Below, piece after piece: positions 9,729 to 18,386 of a DNA stretch of 64,000 nt. The notes under the pieces are model-generated. The model did not search any database and was not told where the DNA came from. It was given only the letters and a program-made list of their open reading frames with translations. This stretch comes from Lysobacter sp. S4-A87 (lineage in GTDB: Bacteria; Pseudomonadota; Gammaproteobacteria; Xanthomonadales; Xanthomonadaceae), in NCBI RefSeq assembly GCF_022637455.1, contig NZ_CP093341.1, positions 3,162,001 through 3,226,000 of the forward strand. The letters are read 5' to 3'. The position numbers and the translations under genes are program-made. Each line of letters starts with the position of its first letter. The first letter of the stretch is position 1.

Positions 9729-10417
9729 GCGCGACCGAGGCCATCGTCCTGGCCGGAGGGTTCGGCACGCGCTTGCGCCCAGTCGTCGATCAACTGCCGA
9801 AGCCGCTGGCGCCAGTCGCCGGCCGGCCCTTCGTCGCATGGGTGTTGGATCACCTTGCCGAGCAAGGGATCGAGCGCGTCGTAATGGCTACCGGCTACCT
9901 TGCCGAGATGATCGAGGCCGAGCTGGGCGACTCATGGCACGGGATGGGTCTGGCGTATTCGGTGGAGGTTGAACCGCTGGGTACTGGCGGCGCCATCGCC
10001 CTGGCACGGACGAAAGTGACAGGGGAGGGCGTGCACGTCGTCAATGGCGACACCTATTTGCGCTACTCACCACGAGCAATCGCCGAACTGGTCGTTGCCA
10101 CCGGTGCCGATATGGCAATGGCCCTCGCCGAGGTCGAAGACGTCAGTCGCTATGGCGCCGTGACGAGCGCCGCAGGCCGCGTAACTGCGTTCAGTGAGAA
10201 GGGCCAGTCCGGCCCCGGCCACATCAATGCCGGCTGCTATTACCTCGGCGCGGCCACGCTGGCCGCCCTCCCGGCGGGCCACAGGTTCTCGTTCGAGAAT
10301 GACGTGCTGATGCCAGGCGCCCACGATCACCGCGTCGCGGCCTATACGGAAACCAGTGGGTTCATAGACATCGGCGTGCCCGAAGACTTCCACCGCGCAC
10401 AGGACATCTTCCGGTGA
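9725..10417 (+). CDS. hddC: D-glycero-alpha-D-manno-heptose 1-phosphate guanylyltransferase (HddC-like)
   Basis: A 230-residue sugar-phosphate nucleotidyltransferase. The N-terminal block IVLAGGFGTRLRP with PKPLAPVAGRPF is the nucleotide-binding and substrate loop, and NGDTYL holds the metal-binding Asp. In this set of genes it would join GTP and heptose 1-phosphate to make GDP-heptose. Short length, with no extra acyltransferase or kinase domain, fits HddC rather than the bifunctional HldE used for ADP-heptose. Base specificity (GTP or another NTP) cannot be proved from sequence. ATGA overlap with gmhA; overlaps gmhB as GTGA. Confidence 0.83.
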   Translation: MSATEAIVLAGGFGTRLRPVVDQLPKPLAPVAGRPFVAWVLDHLAEQGIERVVMATGYLAEMIEAELGDSWHGMGLAYSVEVEPLGTGGAIALARTKVTGEGVHVVNGDTYLRYSPRAIAELVVATGADMAMALAEVEDVSRYGAVTSAAGRVTAFSEKGQSGPGHINAGCYYLGAATLAALPAGHRFSFENDVLMPGAHDHRVAAYTETSGFIDIGVPEDFHRAQDIFR

Positions 10418-11013
10418 GTGCAGGCCCGCCTGCCGTGCGCGATCCATTCCGCGACCCTTCCGCATCGGGGCAGCGCGCACAGCCAGCCGATGCAACGGCG
10501 CGGGCCCTTTTTCTGGACCGCGACGGCATCATCAACATCGACCACGGTTACGTTCATCGACCGGAGCGTACCGAACTGGTGCCGGGCATATTTGAGCTGG
10601 TGGCCTCTGCCCGCGAGCTGGGATACCTCCCGATCGTGGTAACGAACCAGGCAGGCATTGGTCGCGGGCTATACACCGAACAAGAGTTTCTCGCCTACAC
10701 CGCGTGGCTTCACCAGCAATTCCGTGATCAGGGGGCGCCGTTGGTGGCAACTTACTATTGCCCGCATCACCCGATCGCCGGCCGCGGTGAGTTCCTGGTT
10801 CGATGCACCTGCAGGAAGCCCGCGCCCGGGATGTTCCTGAGGGCTATATCGGACTACTCGCTTGATGCCCGGACTTCGGCGATGATCGGCGACAAGGAAA
10901 GTGACATCGAGGCGGCCCGTGCTGCCGGAGTCGAGAGTGTGTTGCTGGCCAGCAGCAAAGACGTCAAAGATATTTCCCTGGCAAGGTTGGCCGGGATCAA
11001 AGGGGGCAAGTAA
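10414..11013 (+). CDS. gmhB: D-glycero-D-manno-heptose 1,7-bisphosphate 7-phosphatase
   Basis: A 199-residue HAD phosphatase that removes the C7 phosphate from heptose 1,7-bisphosphate before guanylylation. FLDRDGIINID carries the nucleophile Asp and acid/base Asp. YYCPHHP with RCTCRKP gives the Cys/His zinc loop typical of GmhB, and MIGDKESDIEAA is the metal-binding motif. The start is GTG at 10414, overlapping the hddC stop. This leaves about 30 residues before the HAD core, rich in Pro, Ala and Arg, that are longer than usual and may be mis-started. The alpha-anomer preference needed for this pathway is inferred from context. Confidence 0.9.
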   Translation: MSAGPPAVRDPFRDPSASGQRAQPADATARALFLDRDGIINIDHGYVHRPERTELVPGIFELVASARELGYLPIVVTNQAGIGRGLYTEQEFLAYTAWLHQQFRDQGAPLVATYYCPHHPIAGRGEFLVRCTCRKPAPGMFLRAISDYSLDARTSAMIGDKESDIEAARAAGVESVLLASSKDVKDISLARLAGIKGGK

Positions 11014-11739
11014 GTGGATATCGAAGAGATTGTCGAGTGGTTCAATCGGGAACGCAGACCTGCGATGAATCCGGGCGACGTGCAGGAACTGTATTTCCAA
11101 CTGCATCCGCGCACTGCGTTCCTGAAGAATCTCCCCGAAAACGCCCGTGTCGTCGACATCGGTGCCGGTGACGGCTCCCTGTCAGTATTCAAGGGTTGGC
11201 CGCGTCCGGTGCGGCAGGATCTGAAGATGTTCGCCTACTCGATCGAGAAGGGCGAGCACTTTGACCAGTTCGAAGGGTACGAGATAAGTGACTGGAACGT
11301 GGCGCAGCCGAGTTTCGATGGAATCGAGTTCGATGCGCTCGTCTCGGCCCATTTCATCGAGCACATTGCGGATCCGACCTCGCTGGCCGACTGGATGCAA
11401 CGCAAGTTGCGCCCGAATGGCCGCGCCTACATCGAATGGCCATCCGAGGCATCGCTGTCCCTCCCCGGAATTGATGAAGTGAAGCGCCGCGGGGTTGATC
11501 TGATGATCACTCGATTCGACGACGACGACACGCATCAGAGGCTTCCGGCGCGCGACCTCATGCGAAGCGCGCTGTTGGCACAAGGCTTCGAAATCGAACA
11601 GGAGGGTGTGATTCGCCTTCCCTGGATCGAGAATCAGCTGATGGCAGGCTTCCGCGATGCGGACGATGTGTTCTGCCGCCAAGCCGCATTCTGGCTCGCG
11701 GCCGGGTGGTCACAGTTCATTGTGGCCCGACGCCGATGA
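11014..11739 (+). CDS. SAM-dependent methyltransferase, O-antigen operon
   Basis: A 241-residue class I methyltransferase with motif I VVDIGAGDGSLSVF, an acidic post-II block EGYEISDWN and motif IV/V DALVSAHFIEHIADPTS followed by LRPNGRAYIEWPSE. GTG at 11014 follows the gmhB TAA directly, with GGGGG-rich sequence upstream as ribosome-binding site, so it is the last gene of the overlapping operon that begins at wzm. Likely acceptor is a sugar of the exported polysaccharide, possibly heptose, but nothing in the sequence names it. No membrane segment or signal peptide. Confidence 0.75.
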   Translation: MDIEEIVEWFNRERRPAMNPGDVQELYFQLHPRTAFLKNLPENARVVDIGAGDGSLSVFKGWPRPVRQDLKMFAYSIEKGEHFDQFEGYEISDWNVAQPSFDGIEFDALVSAHFIEHIADPTSLADWMQRKLRPNGRAYIEWPSEASLSLPGIDEVKRRGVDLMITRFDDDDTHQRLPARDLMRSALLAQGFEIEQEGVIRLPWIENQLMAGFRDADDVFCRQAAFWLAAGWSQFIVARRR

Positions 11740-11994
11740 CGTATCCGCCGTGCCCTGAATCGGGCCCGACGGCCAGCTGGGAGCGTTGCCGCTACTGAAC
11801 GGGCGGCCATGGTGGCGACCGGAGTCGAGGCTTGATAAAACCGTCTGACGACGTCCGTCCGGCGGTCTGCGCCAGGACTCCGGAAGATGGTTCCAGGACG
11901 AGGCACGTGGCTAAGCCAAGGCGGGCGCGAGCAGGAAAAGGGGTCTTGCCATGGCGGGTCGCTTGAGCGGTGAATTGCCAATCTGGGGAGGAGC

Positions 11995-12861
11995 ATGGCA
12001 ACAACGACGGAGCAGGACCTGGAGTTCTACGAATTCGACAGCTTTCAGGTGCGCGACGGCAATGAGGAGTTGTCGCTCCTGTGGCAGACCGATGCCCATG
12101 AAGCGCGCCGTATCGACTGGAGACAGCGCCATGGCTACTGCCCCGCTTGTCGCGGCCTTCAACCCCTGAGTTACTGGGAAGGGGCCGACCTCGAAAACGT
12201 GAACCTGCGCGAGCACCTGATCTGTACAGGGTGCGGCATGAACTCACGCCTGCGAGCGGCCTATGCGCTCTACACCGGAGCTCCGCGCGCACGACCCGAC
12301 CGGAAGATATACATCACCGAACAAGTAACTCCGACCTTCGTATGGTTGCAAAAGCACCTGGACTGCAAGGTGATCGGAAGCGAGTTCGAAAGCGATCCGG
12401 AGAAACGCAAGGTCATGACAGCCTATCTACAGCAGCTCGGTGGCGATGGTGATGTCAGGTTTGATGACGTGACGCGCCTGAGCTTCTGGTGGCGCAGGAG
12501 CCTCGATGCGGTGCTCTCCTTCGACGTTTTGGAGCATGTACCCGACTATCGGCGAGCACTCAAGGAGTTTGCGCGTGTGCTGCGTCCTGGCGGCCACTTG
12601 ATCGCCACTTTCCCATTCCTCGATCAGCAGCGGACCGTAACGCGGGCGCGACTTGACGGTAGGGGCGGCATCGAGCACTTGCTGGAACCGGAATACCACG
12701 GCGATCCGATCAGTGGCGGCGTGCTGTGCTTTTATCACTTCGGCTGGGATGTGCTGGATGAATGCCGGGCGGCGGGTTTTCGGAATGCCCGGTTCGTGAT
12801 GCCGCATTCACGCGATTCCGGCCTGCTCTATGGCTTGTGGACCCTAGTGGCTACCAAGTGA
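11995..12861 (+). CDS. Methyltransferase with N-terminal two-Cys-pair motif
   Basis: A 288-residue protein. Four cysteines in two pairs, C49/C52 (CPAC) and C77/C80 (CTGC), look like a small zinc ribbon. It is followed by a Rossmann methyltransferase region with the FDVLEHVPDYRRALKEFARV block and LRPGGHLIATFPF. SAM motif I is poorly conserved (VTPTFVWLQKHL region), so catalytic activity should not be assumed. A strong GGGGAGGAG ribosome-binding site precedes the ATG. The 255-base gap upstream separates it from the wzm operon; I see no other gene there. The gene at 24374-25141 has the same architecture. Role is probably polysaccharide modification. Confidence 0.65.
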   Translation: MATTTEQDLEFYEFDSFQVRDGNEELSLLWQTDAHEARRIDWRQRHGYCPACRGLQPLSYWEGADLENVNLREHLICTGCGMNSRLRAAYALYTGAPRARPDRKIYITEQVTPTFVWLQKHLDCKVIGSEFESDPEKRKVMTAYLQQLGGDGDVRFDDVTRLSFWWRRSLDAVLSFDVLEHVPDYRRALKEFARVLRPGGHLIATFPFLDQQRTVTRARLDGRGGIEHLLEPEYHGDPISGGVLCFYHFGWDVLDECRAAGFRNARFVMPHSRDSGLLYGLWTLVATK

Positions 12862-13039
12862 GGCAGCGCGCCGTCAGTTGAATTTCAACGCCAGTTGCCA
12901 CGATCCGACCCTGTGGTCGCGGGATGGCGGAGCGACCCATCGCCTGCACCCTGCATGGGGTAAGGATTGACTCGGCAGCCGCCAATCCTGGACCCCATCC
13001 AGACACGCTTTAGTAAGTCAAGAACAGGATAGTGCTTGC

Positions 13040-15490
13040 ATGAAAAACCCGATCGCGCTGCTGGGGAAGGTTGCGACCGTCCTTTTGGCCCTGTTCTTCC
13101 TGGTGGTGCCGATCAACTCTTTCCTGGGCAAGGGGCCGTTCGACTGGCATATCGAGCAGGCCGAAGCCTGGCAGGGGGGAAGCGAGGTCCTTGGGCTGTG
13201 CGTACTTTTCTTCGGATCGCTGTCGCTACCCTGGAAGCGGGCACGAATTGCACTGGTACTGCTGTTCGGCTGGTTGTATGCACGCCGACACGGTGTCGAT
13301 CTGTCCATCATGGCCTGGTATCTCTGCGCCGAGGCAATGCTGGCGCTGGGTTGGTCACTGTTGCCGCGTATCGGCATGACCCGGATTCCCCGCCATTCGA
13401 ATCTGTTGATCGCCGGATTGGTGGGCGTCGTCGTCTGGTCGCTGGTGATCTGGACGAGTTCGGCAGCAGGGCTTGGTGCCGCACCTGCCGTCACCCTGAT
13501 TGCAGTTGCCGTCCTCGGGATGGCACTCGTCCTGGGGCGCGGCCCACGGCTGGGCGCCGTGCTATTGCGGTCCATGCATCGGAAGAGTGTGCTGGAAAGG
13601 CTGTTCTGCGCGTTGATCGCATCGTTCTTCCTCGCACTGTTTGCCAAGGCTTCGGTGGTCGTCGACTCCGATTCACTCTGGTACGGCCTGCAAGCCGAAA
13701 AGTTTCTGGTAGGGGATGGTGGCCTCTACTCCGGACAAGGTCTTGTCGCCGTTGTCCACTACTACCCGAAGCTGTACGAGGCGCTGCAGCTGCCGTTTGC
13801 CGGGCTGGGTAGCGTTTCGCTGATCTACGGGAGCGGAATTTTCAGCGCGCTCCTGGTCGCGCTTACCTGCGCGGCCATCCTGCGCGAGTATCGAGTGCGG
13901 CCGGAATTCCGCTGCGCGGGGATGGCGATTGTCATGACCATGCCGGCACTGGCCAACATCGCCGTGACGGCCAAGGGCGACGCGTTTTCGTCCTGGCTCC
14001 TGCTGCTGGGCGTGCTGGCATTGGTACGCTTCAGGAAGGGCTTGAGCGGAGCTTGGCTCTGGATATCGGTGACATCGCTGGCGCTGGCGATTCTGGCGCG
14101 CCTGTCGAATCTTCCGTACGCGGCATTGCTGTTCGTGCTGCTGGTTGCGAGCGCCGTGCAGCGTAGCTTGGCCGTTGGCAACGTTGCATGGCTCGCCAAC
14201 CGCGGGGCATGGCTTGCGATGGCCGGCGCACTGCTGAGCGCCATGGTCCTGGCCAGAACCTATCTGCTGGCAGGCGTATTTCTGGTGGCACCGGTTTCTG
14301 TCGTCGAGTTGCAAGGTGCCCTGGGCCTGACGCTGAAGTACCCGGTTGGCTCACTTCCGGTCAGCGACCAGCTACCGCGTTTCCCCGTGATCGCGGGCTT
14401 GCGCAGCGTGCTCTTCGACCCGGCTTCGTTGCCGCACATCATCATCGGCTGGACCGGAAACGTATGGGCGTTCCTGCCGCTCGCAGCATTGCTGCTTTGG
14501 CCGAGGCAGGGGCAACCAAAGCTTGGGGCGTGGCCCATGCTGGTATTGGGCCTGAGCTACTTCGTGGTCCTGTTCGGCTATAGGTTCCTGGTCCCGGGCG
14601 GTGACGGGAACTACTTCATCGTGCCGATTGTTTGCCTGACGATTTGGGGCGTGGTCCAGTCGAGACGCTTGACTGACTCAAGTGGTCGCCTGCTCGCGAT
14701 GGTGCTGTTCTTCTTTGCGCTGGTTTCGGCGGCGATCTCGTTTGTGACCGGCTCGTGGGGTCCGGGGACTCGCGCACTTGACGTGGTGAGCACCCGCCTG
14801 CCCTTCGAGCTCGATCGCGCCCACTCACCGAACATCGCCGCCGCCAAACTGGGCGACGTCGACAAGTTCTTCAATGGAATGCCTCCTTCGACGCGTGTTC
14901 TGGGTGTGGAGGCTGCCGGTCTGAGTCCCGACGCCACCACCGGATTCTGGCTGCCCGTGCGCTACGAGCCCGCAGAAGTCATAGGGTGGTCTCGGCCAGA
15001 ACTATGGCGCGACAGCAACACGGTCGTGGCCCTGCTGGCGCAAACCCAGATCGAGTATGTCGTCATGCCGGTGCAGTCAACCGGCAAATGGGTTGAGATT
15101 CAGCTGAAAGCAGCGCTGTCGTTCCTGCACGGCAGGGGCCAGGCCAAGCGCGTTCACCAGGACGGCACCTACGAGATCTGGCAATTGGCACGAGCCAGCG
15201 TCGCTCGTGCAGAGCTCGAGGGTGGTGGCTACGCCACGGTCGAAATTTCTCCGGAATTGCTTTGCCAGGGCCATGGCGTGGCCACGGTGGAATGGTCAGC
15301 GGCCAGCCCCGTCGTTGCCATCGAGGTCGAAGGCGAAGGTGGCGACGCTCCCTCGCTATGGGCAGAAGCAGGTCGAGCTGGACGCCTGGACACTGGTCCA
15401 TGGGTTGCGCCATACACGCGCTTCATCTTCAAGCGCGGGCGCCAGGGTGAAGTGCTGGGAAGCGTCGAACTGAATCCGAACTGTCATTGA
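13040..15490 (+). CDS. Large polytopic membrane protein, GT-C glycosyltransferase-like
   Basis: An 816-residue inner-membrane protein. Residues 1 to about 590 contain numerous hydrophobic spans; the C-terminal 200 or so are soluble and mainly beta by composition. VVVDSDSLWYGL near residues 207-217 (D209, D211) falls in a loop after a membrane span and resembles the acidic D-x-D-type motif of GT-C enzymes, which use lipid-phosphate-linked sugars in the periplasm. No named family is recognisable by eye. It is convergent with a gtrA-like gene, which would fit the third member of a GtrA/GtrB/GtrC set. It could instead be another polysaccharide membrane protein. The 178-base gap upstream shows no gene. 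Confidence 0.5.
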   Translation: MKNPIALLGKVATVLLALFFLVVPINSFLGKGPFDWHIEQAEAWQGGSEVLGLCVLFFGSLSLPWKRARIALVLLFGWLYARRHGVDLSIMAWYLCAEAMLALGWSLLPRIGMTRIPRHSNLLIAGLVGVVVWSLVIWTSSAAGLGAAPAVTLIAVAVLGMALVLGRGPRLGAVLLRSMHRKSVLERLFCALIASFFLALFAKASVVVDSDSLWYGLQAEKFLVGDGGLYSGQGLVAVVHYYPKLYEALQLPFAGLGSVSLIYGSGIFSALLVALTCAAILREYRVRPEFRCAGMAIVMTMPALANIAVTAKGDAFSSWLLLLGVLALVRFRKGLSGAWLWISVTSLALAILARLSNLPYAALLFVLLVASAVQRSLAVGNVAWLANRGAWLAMAGALLSAMVLARTYLLAGVFLVAPVSVVELQGALGLTLKYPVGSLPVSDQLPRFPVIAGLRSVLFDPASLPHIIIGWTGNVWAFLPLAALLLWPRQGQPKLGAWPMLVLGLSYFVVLFGYRFLVPGGDGNYFIVPIVCLTIWGVVQSRRLTDSSGRLLAMVLFFFALVSAAISFVTGSWGPGTRALDVVSTRLPFELDRAHSPNIAAAKLGDVDKFFNGMPPSTRVLGVEAAGLSPDATTGFWLPVRYEPAEVIGWSRPELWRDSNTVVALLAQTQIEYVVMPVQSTGKWVEIQLKAALSFLHGRGQAKRVHQDGTYEIWQLARASVARAELEGGGYATVEISPELLCQGHGVATVEWSAASPVVAIEVEGEGGDAPSLWAEAGRAGRLDTGPWVAPYTRFIFKRGRQGEVLGSVELNPNCH

Positions 15491-15511
15491 GCGACAAGCG
15501 AGAATGGCCAA

Positions 15512-15541
15512 AGGGCCGCCCGAACCTGTCGAGCCGGCCCT
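15512..15541. terminator. Possible bidirectional hairpin between convergent genes
   Basis: AGGGCCG at 15512-15518 pairs with CGGCCCT at 15535-15541, with a 16-base loop. It lies between the ends of the 816-residue membrane protein gene and the gtrA-like gene and overlaps the last codon of the latter. No T-run follows, so terminator function is weakly supported. Confidence 0.3.
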
Positions 15542-15977
15542 AGGGGCTTGCAGCATTCCCCCCTACGCGCATGACCCATCGTGACATCACGAAGGTCAGG
15601 GGAAGGGGGATCAGCACGGAAATCGCAAATGCCAGTTCTTCGCGAATGCCGAAACTTTCGACCGACAGTTTCAGCAACACAAGTCCGAAGAGGAACTGAA
15701 CCAGATAGACGACCGGAAAGATCAATGCTGACGCGCGCCGCATGGGCTGCTTGAAGACAAACAGGGCGCTACTTACGTATGCAAGCGCGATCCCCAGAAG
15801 ATAGGAGACGACATAGGCTGCTTCGTAGCGGAGCCATACAAGCAACAGAATGTAACACGCGTAGCTGAGCAATGTGCAAACGGTACGGATGATGACGAAG
15901 CTGGCAAACTGACGGATCATTGATGTGGATATGCGATTGCTGGCAAAGGAGTACGGAACGGCGGTTTGAACTTGCAT
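15540..15977 (-). CDS. GtrA-like flippase family protein
   Basis: A small membrane protein of about 145 residues from ATG 15977, or 126 from the in-frame ATG at 15920. The shorter form begins MIRQFASFVIIRT, much like GtrA proteins. Four hydrophobic segments follow (for example LLSYACYILLLVWL and LIFPVVYLVQFLFGLVLL), and FVMSRWVMR near the C-terminus resembles the GtrA ending F..NR.W.F. GtrA proteins are thought to flip undecaprenyl-phosphate-linked sugars across the inner membrane. It is the last gene of a minus-strand operon that also codes for a GtrB-like transferase. No strong ribosome-binding site decides between the two starts. Confidence 0.7.
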   Translation of the reverse strand: MQVQTAVPYSFASNRISTSMIRQFASFVIIRTVCTLLSYACYILLLVWLRYEAAYVVSYLLGIALAYVSSALFVFKQPMRRASALIFPVVYLVQFLFGLVLLKLSVESFGIREELAFAISVLIPLPLTFVMSRWVMRVGGNAASP

Positions 15978-15984
15978 TTCGGTG

Positions 15985-16692
15985 TCACGGTGAGGCATGC
16001 ACGAAATACTGGGCACCCAACGGCAGCCATCCCAGGCTTGGCTCAACTGGTCTGAGCATCGAAAGGAAGCGCGGAAAGAAGACAATGTACCTGGATGTCG
16101 TCGAGCTGAACCCGGCGCGGCGTGCCAGTGACAGTAGCTCCGCGCGAGGTAGCAGGATGGCGTCGTCGTCGAACGGACAATCCCTGACTGCCTTCATCGT
16201 CAGCGGATTGAGCATGTTGTGCTCAAATATGAACGCGTGGCCGTCGGGCCGCAGGACCCGACGTATTTCTCCCATCCAGGCGGCGCGCTCTTCCACAGGA
16301 ATGTGGTGGAAAACGCAGCCAACGAGGACGACGTCGAACTGGGCATCCTCGAAACCCAGTCGAGTACCTTCGATGACGGAGAACCCGGCCGAGGATCCGA
16401 AGTTCTCTTCGGCCATCCTGACGCTCTCAGGCGAGGGGTCGGCGCCGTGAATGGTCGCAGCAGGGAAGGCATTGCGGATATGCGGAATGGATCCGCCGAC
16501 ACCACAGCCGAAGTCCAATACGCGCAGCCCTGGAGTCCCGGCCGCCGCTCCCAACCAGCTGGCCATCACATTGGCCTTGTAAGCAGCGAAATACTCCGGA
16601 TCTTCACCACTGGCGCGCGTGCTTGCCTTGTGCAACTCTTCGTACTTGCCAGCATACTGATCGAACTTTGGACGTTTACCAGGCATGCTCAT
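15985..16692 (-). CDS. SAM-dependent methyltransferase
   Basis: A 235-residue class I methyltransferase with motif I VLDFGCGVGGSIPHI, an acidic block GADPSPESV and FDVVLVGCVFHHIP followed by VLRPDGHAFIFEH. The start at 16692 (MSMPGKRPKFD) is supported by GAGGAAA about 5 bases upstream; a longer open frame reaches 16788 but runs into the upstream gtrB-like gene. It lies between gtrB-like and gtrA-like genes, so the acceptor is probably a sugar or lipid-linked sugar of the same decoration pathway. Only 7 bases separate it from the gtrA-like start. Confidence 0.8.
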   Translation of the reverse strand: MSMPGKRPKFDQYAGKYEELHKASTRASGEDPEYFAAYKANVMASWLGAAAGTPGLRVLDFGCGVGGSIPHIRNAFPAATIHGADPSPESVRMAEENFGSSAGFSVIEGTRLGFEDAQFDVVLVGCVFHHIPVEERAAWMGEIRRVLRPDGHAFIFEHNMLNPLTMKAVRDCPFDDDAILLPRAELLSLARRAGFSSTTSRYIVFFPRFLSMLRPVEPSLGWLPLGAQYFVHASP

Positions 16693-16726
16693 CGCTGTTT
16701 CCTCGAGGGAGATGGGCCCAGGCGCA

Positions 16727-17671
16727 CTACGCTCGCTCTGTCTGTGTCGTTGCTTCCACGGAATACATCGGCTTTCGAATTGTCGCACCCATCAGCCTTC
16801 CGACGTATTCGCCCAGCATGCCAAGGATCACAAGCTGGACGCCGCAGGCGAACAACACTACCGACATCAAGGACGTGTAACCGGGACTCGTGATGGTGCC
16901 CGCAATTCGGCCGTAAAGGATATAAAGCAGGTACAGGAAGCTCATGGAGGCCAATGCCGCCCCGCCGTAGGTGGCGACCCGCAACGGCAGCTGCGAGAAC
17001 GTCACGAAGATGTTCACGGCGTGCGAAATCAGGCGCTTCATCGTGTAGGCGCTTTCGCCGTGCTGGCGCTCGCCGTGCGAGACCTCGACGGTAGCGACGC
17101 TGGTGGTGATCCAGGACAGGATGCCATCGATATACGGGCGGCTCATGCTGAAGCTGGTCAACTCCCGTGCGAGTGATGCGCGCATCACGCGATAGGATGT
17201 GTAGCTGTCGTTGAGGTCAGGGAATGCTTTTTTGAGCGTCCACCGCATCAATTCGGAAGTGATGTTCCGATAGCGTGCATGTGTCCTGACCGGGAACACG
17301 CCATAGACCAGCGGGTGGTCCTCGTCGCAGGCGTGCACCAGCTTTGGGATCGCCTCAGGCGGATGCTCCAGGTCGTCATCCATCGTAACCACCCATTCGC
17401 CCCGTGCATGGGCAATTCCGCAGGCGGTGGCTGCGTGCTGGCCGAAGTTGCGGCCGAGTCGGATGCCGCGGACCTCTGGGCGGGACCGGGCAATCTCGCA
17501 GATCATCGGCCATGCGCGCGGGTCGCCACGATCGTCCACCAGTATCAGTTCGTGGGTGAGGCCGGCAGTGGACATGCTCGTTGCTGTGCGCTGCGCGAGT
17601 TCGGCGAGCGCCGAAGCTCCCGCATAAACCGGGACGACGACCGAGACCGCGACTGGATCATTCTGGCCCAT
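16727..17671 (-). CDS. GtrB-like undecaprenyl-phosphate glycosyltransferase
   Basis: A 314-residue GT2 enzyme of the DPM1/GtrB type. VSVVVPVYAGASALAEL starts the nucleotide-sugar domain, ILVDDRGDP and VVTMDDDLEHPPEAIPKLV are the acidic motifs, and GRNFGQHAATACGIAHARGE is the usual following block. Two membrane spans near the C-terminus (around residues 230-260 and 270-295) anchor it. Such enzymes transfer a hexose from UDP-sugar to undecaprenyl phosphate. Start ATG 17671 overlaps the upstream epimerase-like gene by 14 bases. With the GtrA-like protein it would supply a periplasmic donor for O-antigen side-branch addition. Confidence 0.85.
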   Translation of the reverse strand: MGQNDPVAVSVVVPVYAGASALAELAQRTATSMSTAGLTHELILVDDRGDPRAWPMICEIARSRPEVRGIRLGRNFGQHAATACGIAHARGEWVVTMDDDLEHPPEAIPKLVHACDEDHPLVYGVFPVRTHARYRNITSELMRWTLKKAFPDLNDSYTSYRVMRASLARELTSFSMSRPYIDGILSWITTSVATVEVSHGERQHGESAYTMKRLISHAVNIFVTFSQLPLRVATYGGAALASMSFLYLLYILYGRIAGTITSPGYTSLMSVVLFACGVQLVILGMLGEYVGRLMGATIRKPMYSVEATTQTERA

Positions 17672-18347
17672 AGTATTTCCTGATCACGCTTTCCAAGTAT
17701 CCCGGACCCATGTCGATTTCGAGCTGACCAGCTACCTTCTGGGCCAATTCAGTATCCAGCTCCAACGGATCGCCCCGATCATCCAGCTGATAATTGCCCT
17801 TGATTCCGAGGACGCGCTCGAAGGCCTCGACGATCAGCAGCATGGGCGTTGAATGCGGCGCAGCAATCGAGATTGCCGATGGCGCCTCCGGGGGCGCGAG
17901 GATGATCCGGGTGCCGATTGCAGCGACATCGTCGATGTCGATCAGGTTGCGCTGGGCGGTCTTCCAGACGGTGAAGCGCCGACCGTGGACGATACAGTCA
18001 TAAATGAAGTTGGTCAGGGTCTTCGGGTTGCCTGTGCGCCCCACTACCTGCGGGAGGCGCAGCACCAGGCCGCCGGCTTCAATCACCAGCATCTCCATCC
18101 GCTGCTTGTGCAACAAGTAGGGGGTCATGTGGGAGTGCGGGTCGGCCAGTGCACAACTGCTGAAATAGACCCGTCGCCGCGCGGTGGATTCTGCAAGCGT
18201 CGTTTCGAGCAGGTAGCGCTCGCGGTCAAAACTGTTCGAGTCCTGGCAAGTCGAGTCTGAAACGCCCGCGGCGTAGATCAGTACCGACGGTTCATCCTCA
18301 AAATTTGGCCTGAATGCGTTTGCGAGCAGACCGTTCCCTACGATCAT
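17658..18347 (-). CDS. NAD-dependent epimerase/dehydratase-like (SDR) protein
   Basis: A 229-residue extended-SDR-type protein, shorter than the usual 300 or so. MIVGNGLLANAF at the N-terminus gives a G-x-G-x-x-A dinucleotide loop, YFSSCAL the Ser strand, and PYLLHKQ the Tyr-x-x-x-Lys pair. NLIDIDDVAAIG matches the conserved block seen in nucleotide-sugar epimerases. The ATG at 18347 has GGAAGG six bases upstream. It is first in the minus-strand operon SDR, gtrB-like, methyltransferase, gtrA-like. It probably converts a nucleotide sugar or a lipid-linked sugar used by these enzymes; which one is not visible. Confidence 0.75.
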   Translation of the reverse strand: MIVGNGLLANAFRPNFEDEPSVLIYAAGVSDSTCQDSNSFDRERYLLETTLAESTARRRVYFSSCALADPHSHMTPYLLHKQRMEMLVIEAGGLVLRLPQVVGRTGNPKTLTNFIYDCIVHGRRFTVWKTAQRNLIDIDDVAAIGTRIILAPPEAPSAISIAAPHSTPMLLIVEAFERVLGIKGNYQLDDRGDPLELDTELAQKVAGQLEIDMGPGYLESVIRKYYGPE

Positions 18348-18386
18348 CGTAAACCTTCCGTGATGTGACAACGCTGCTGGCACATC

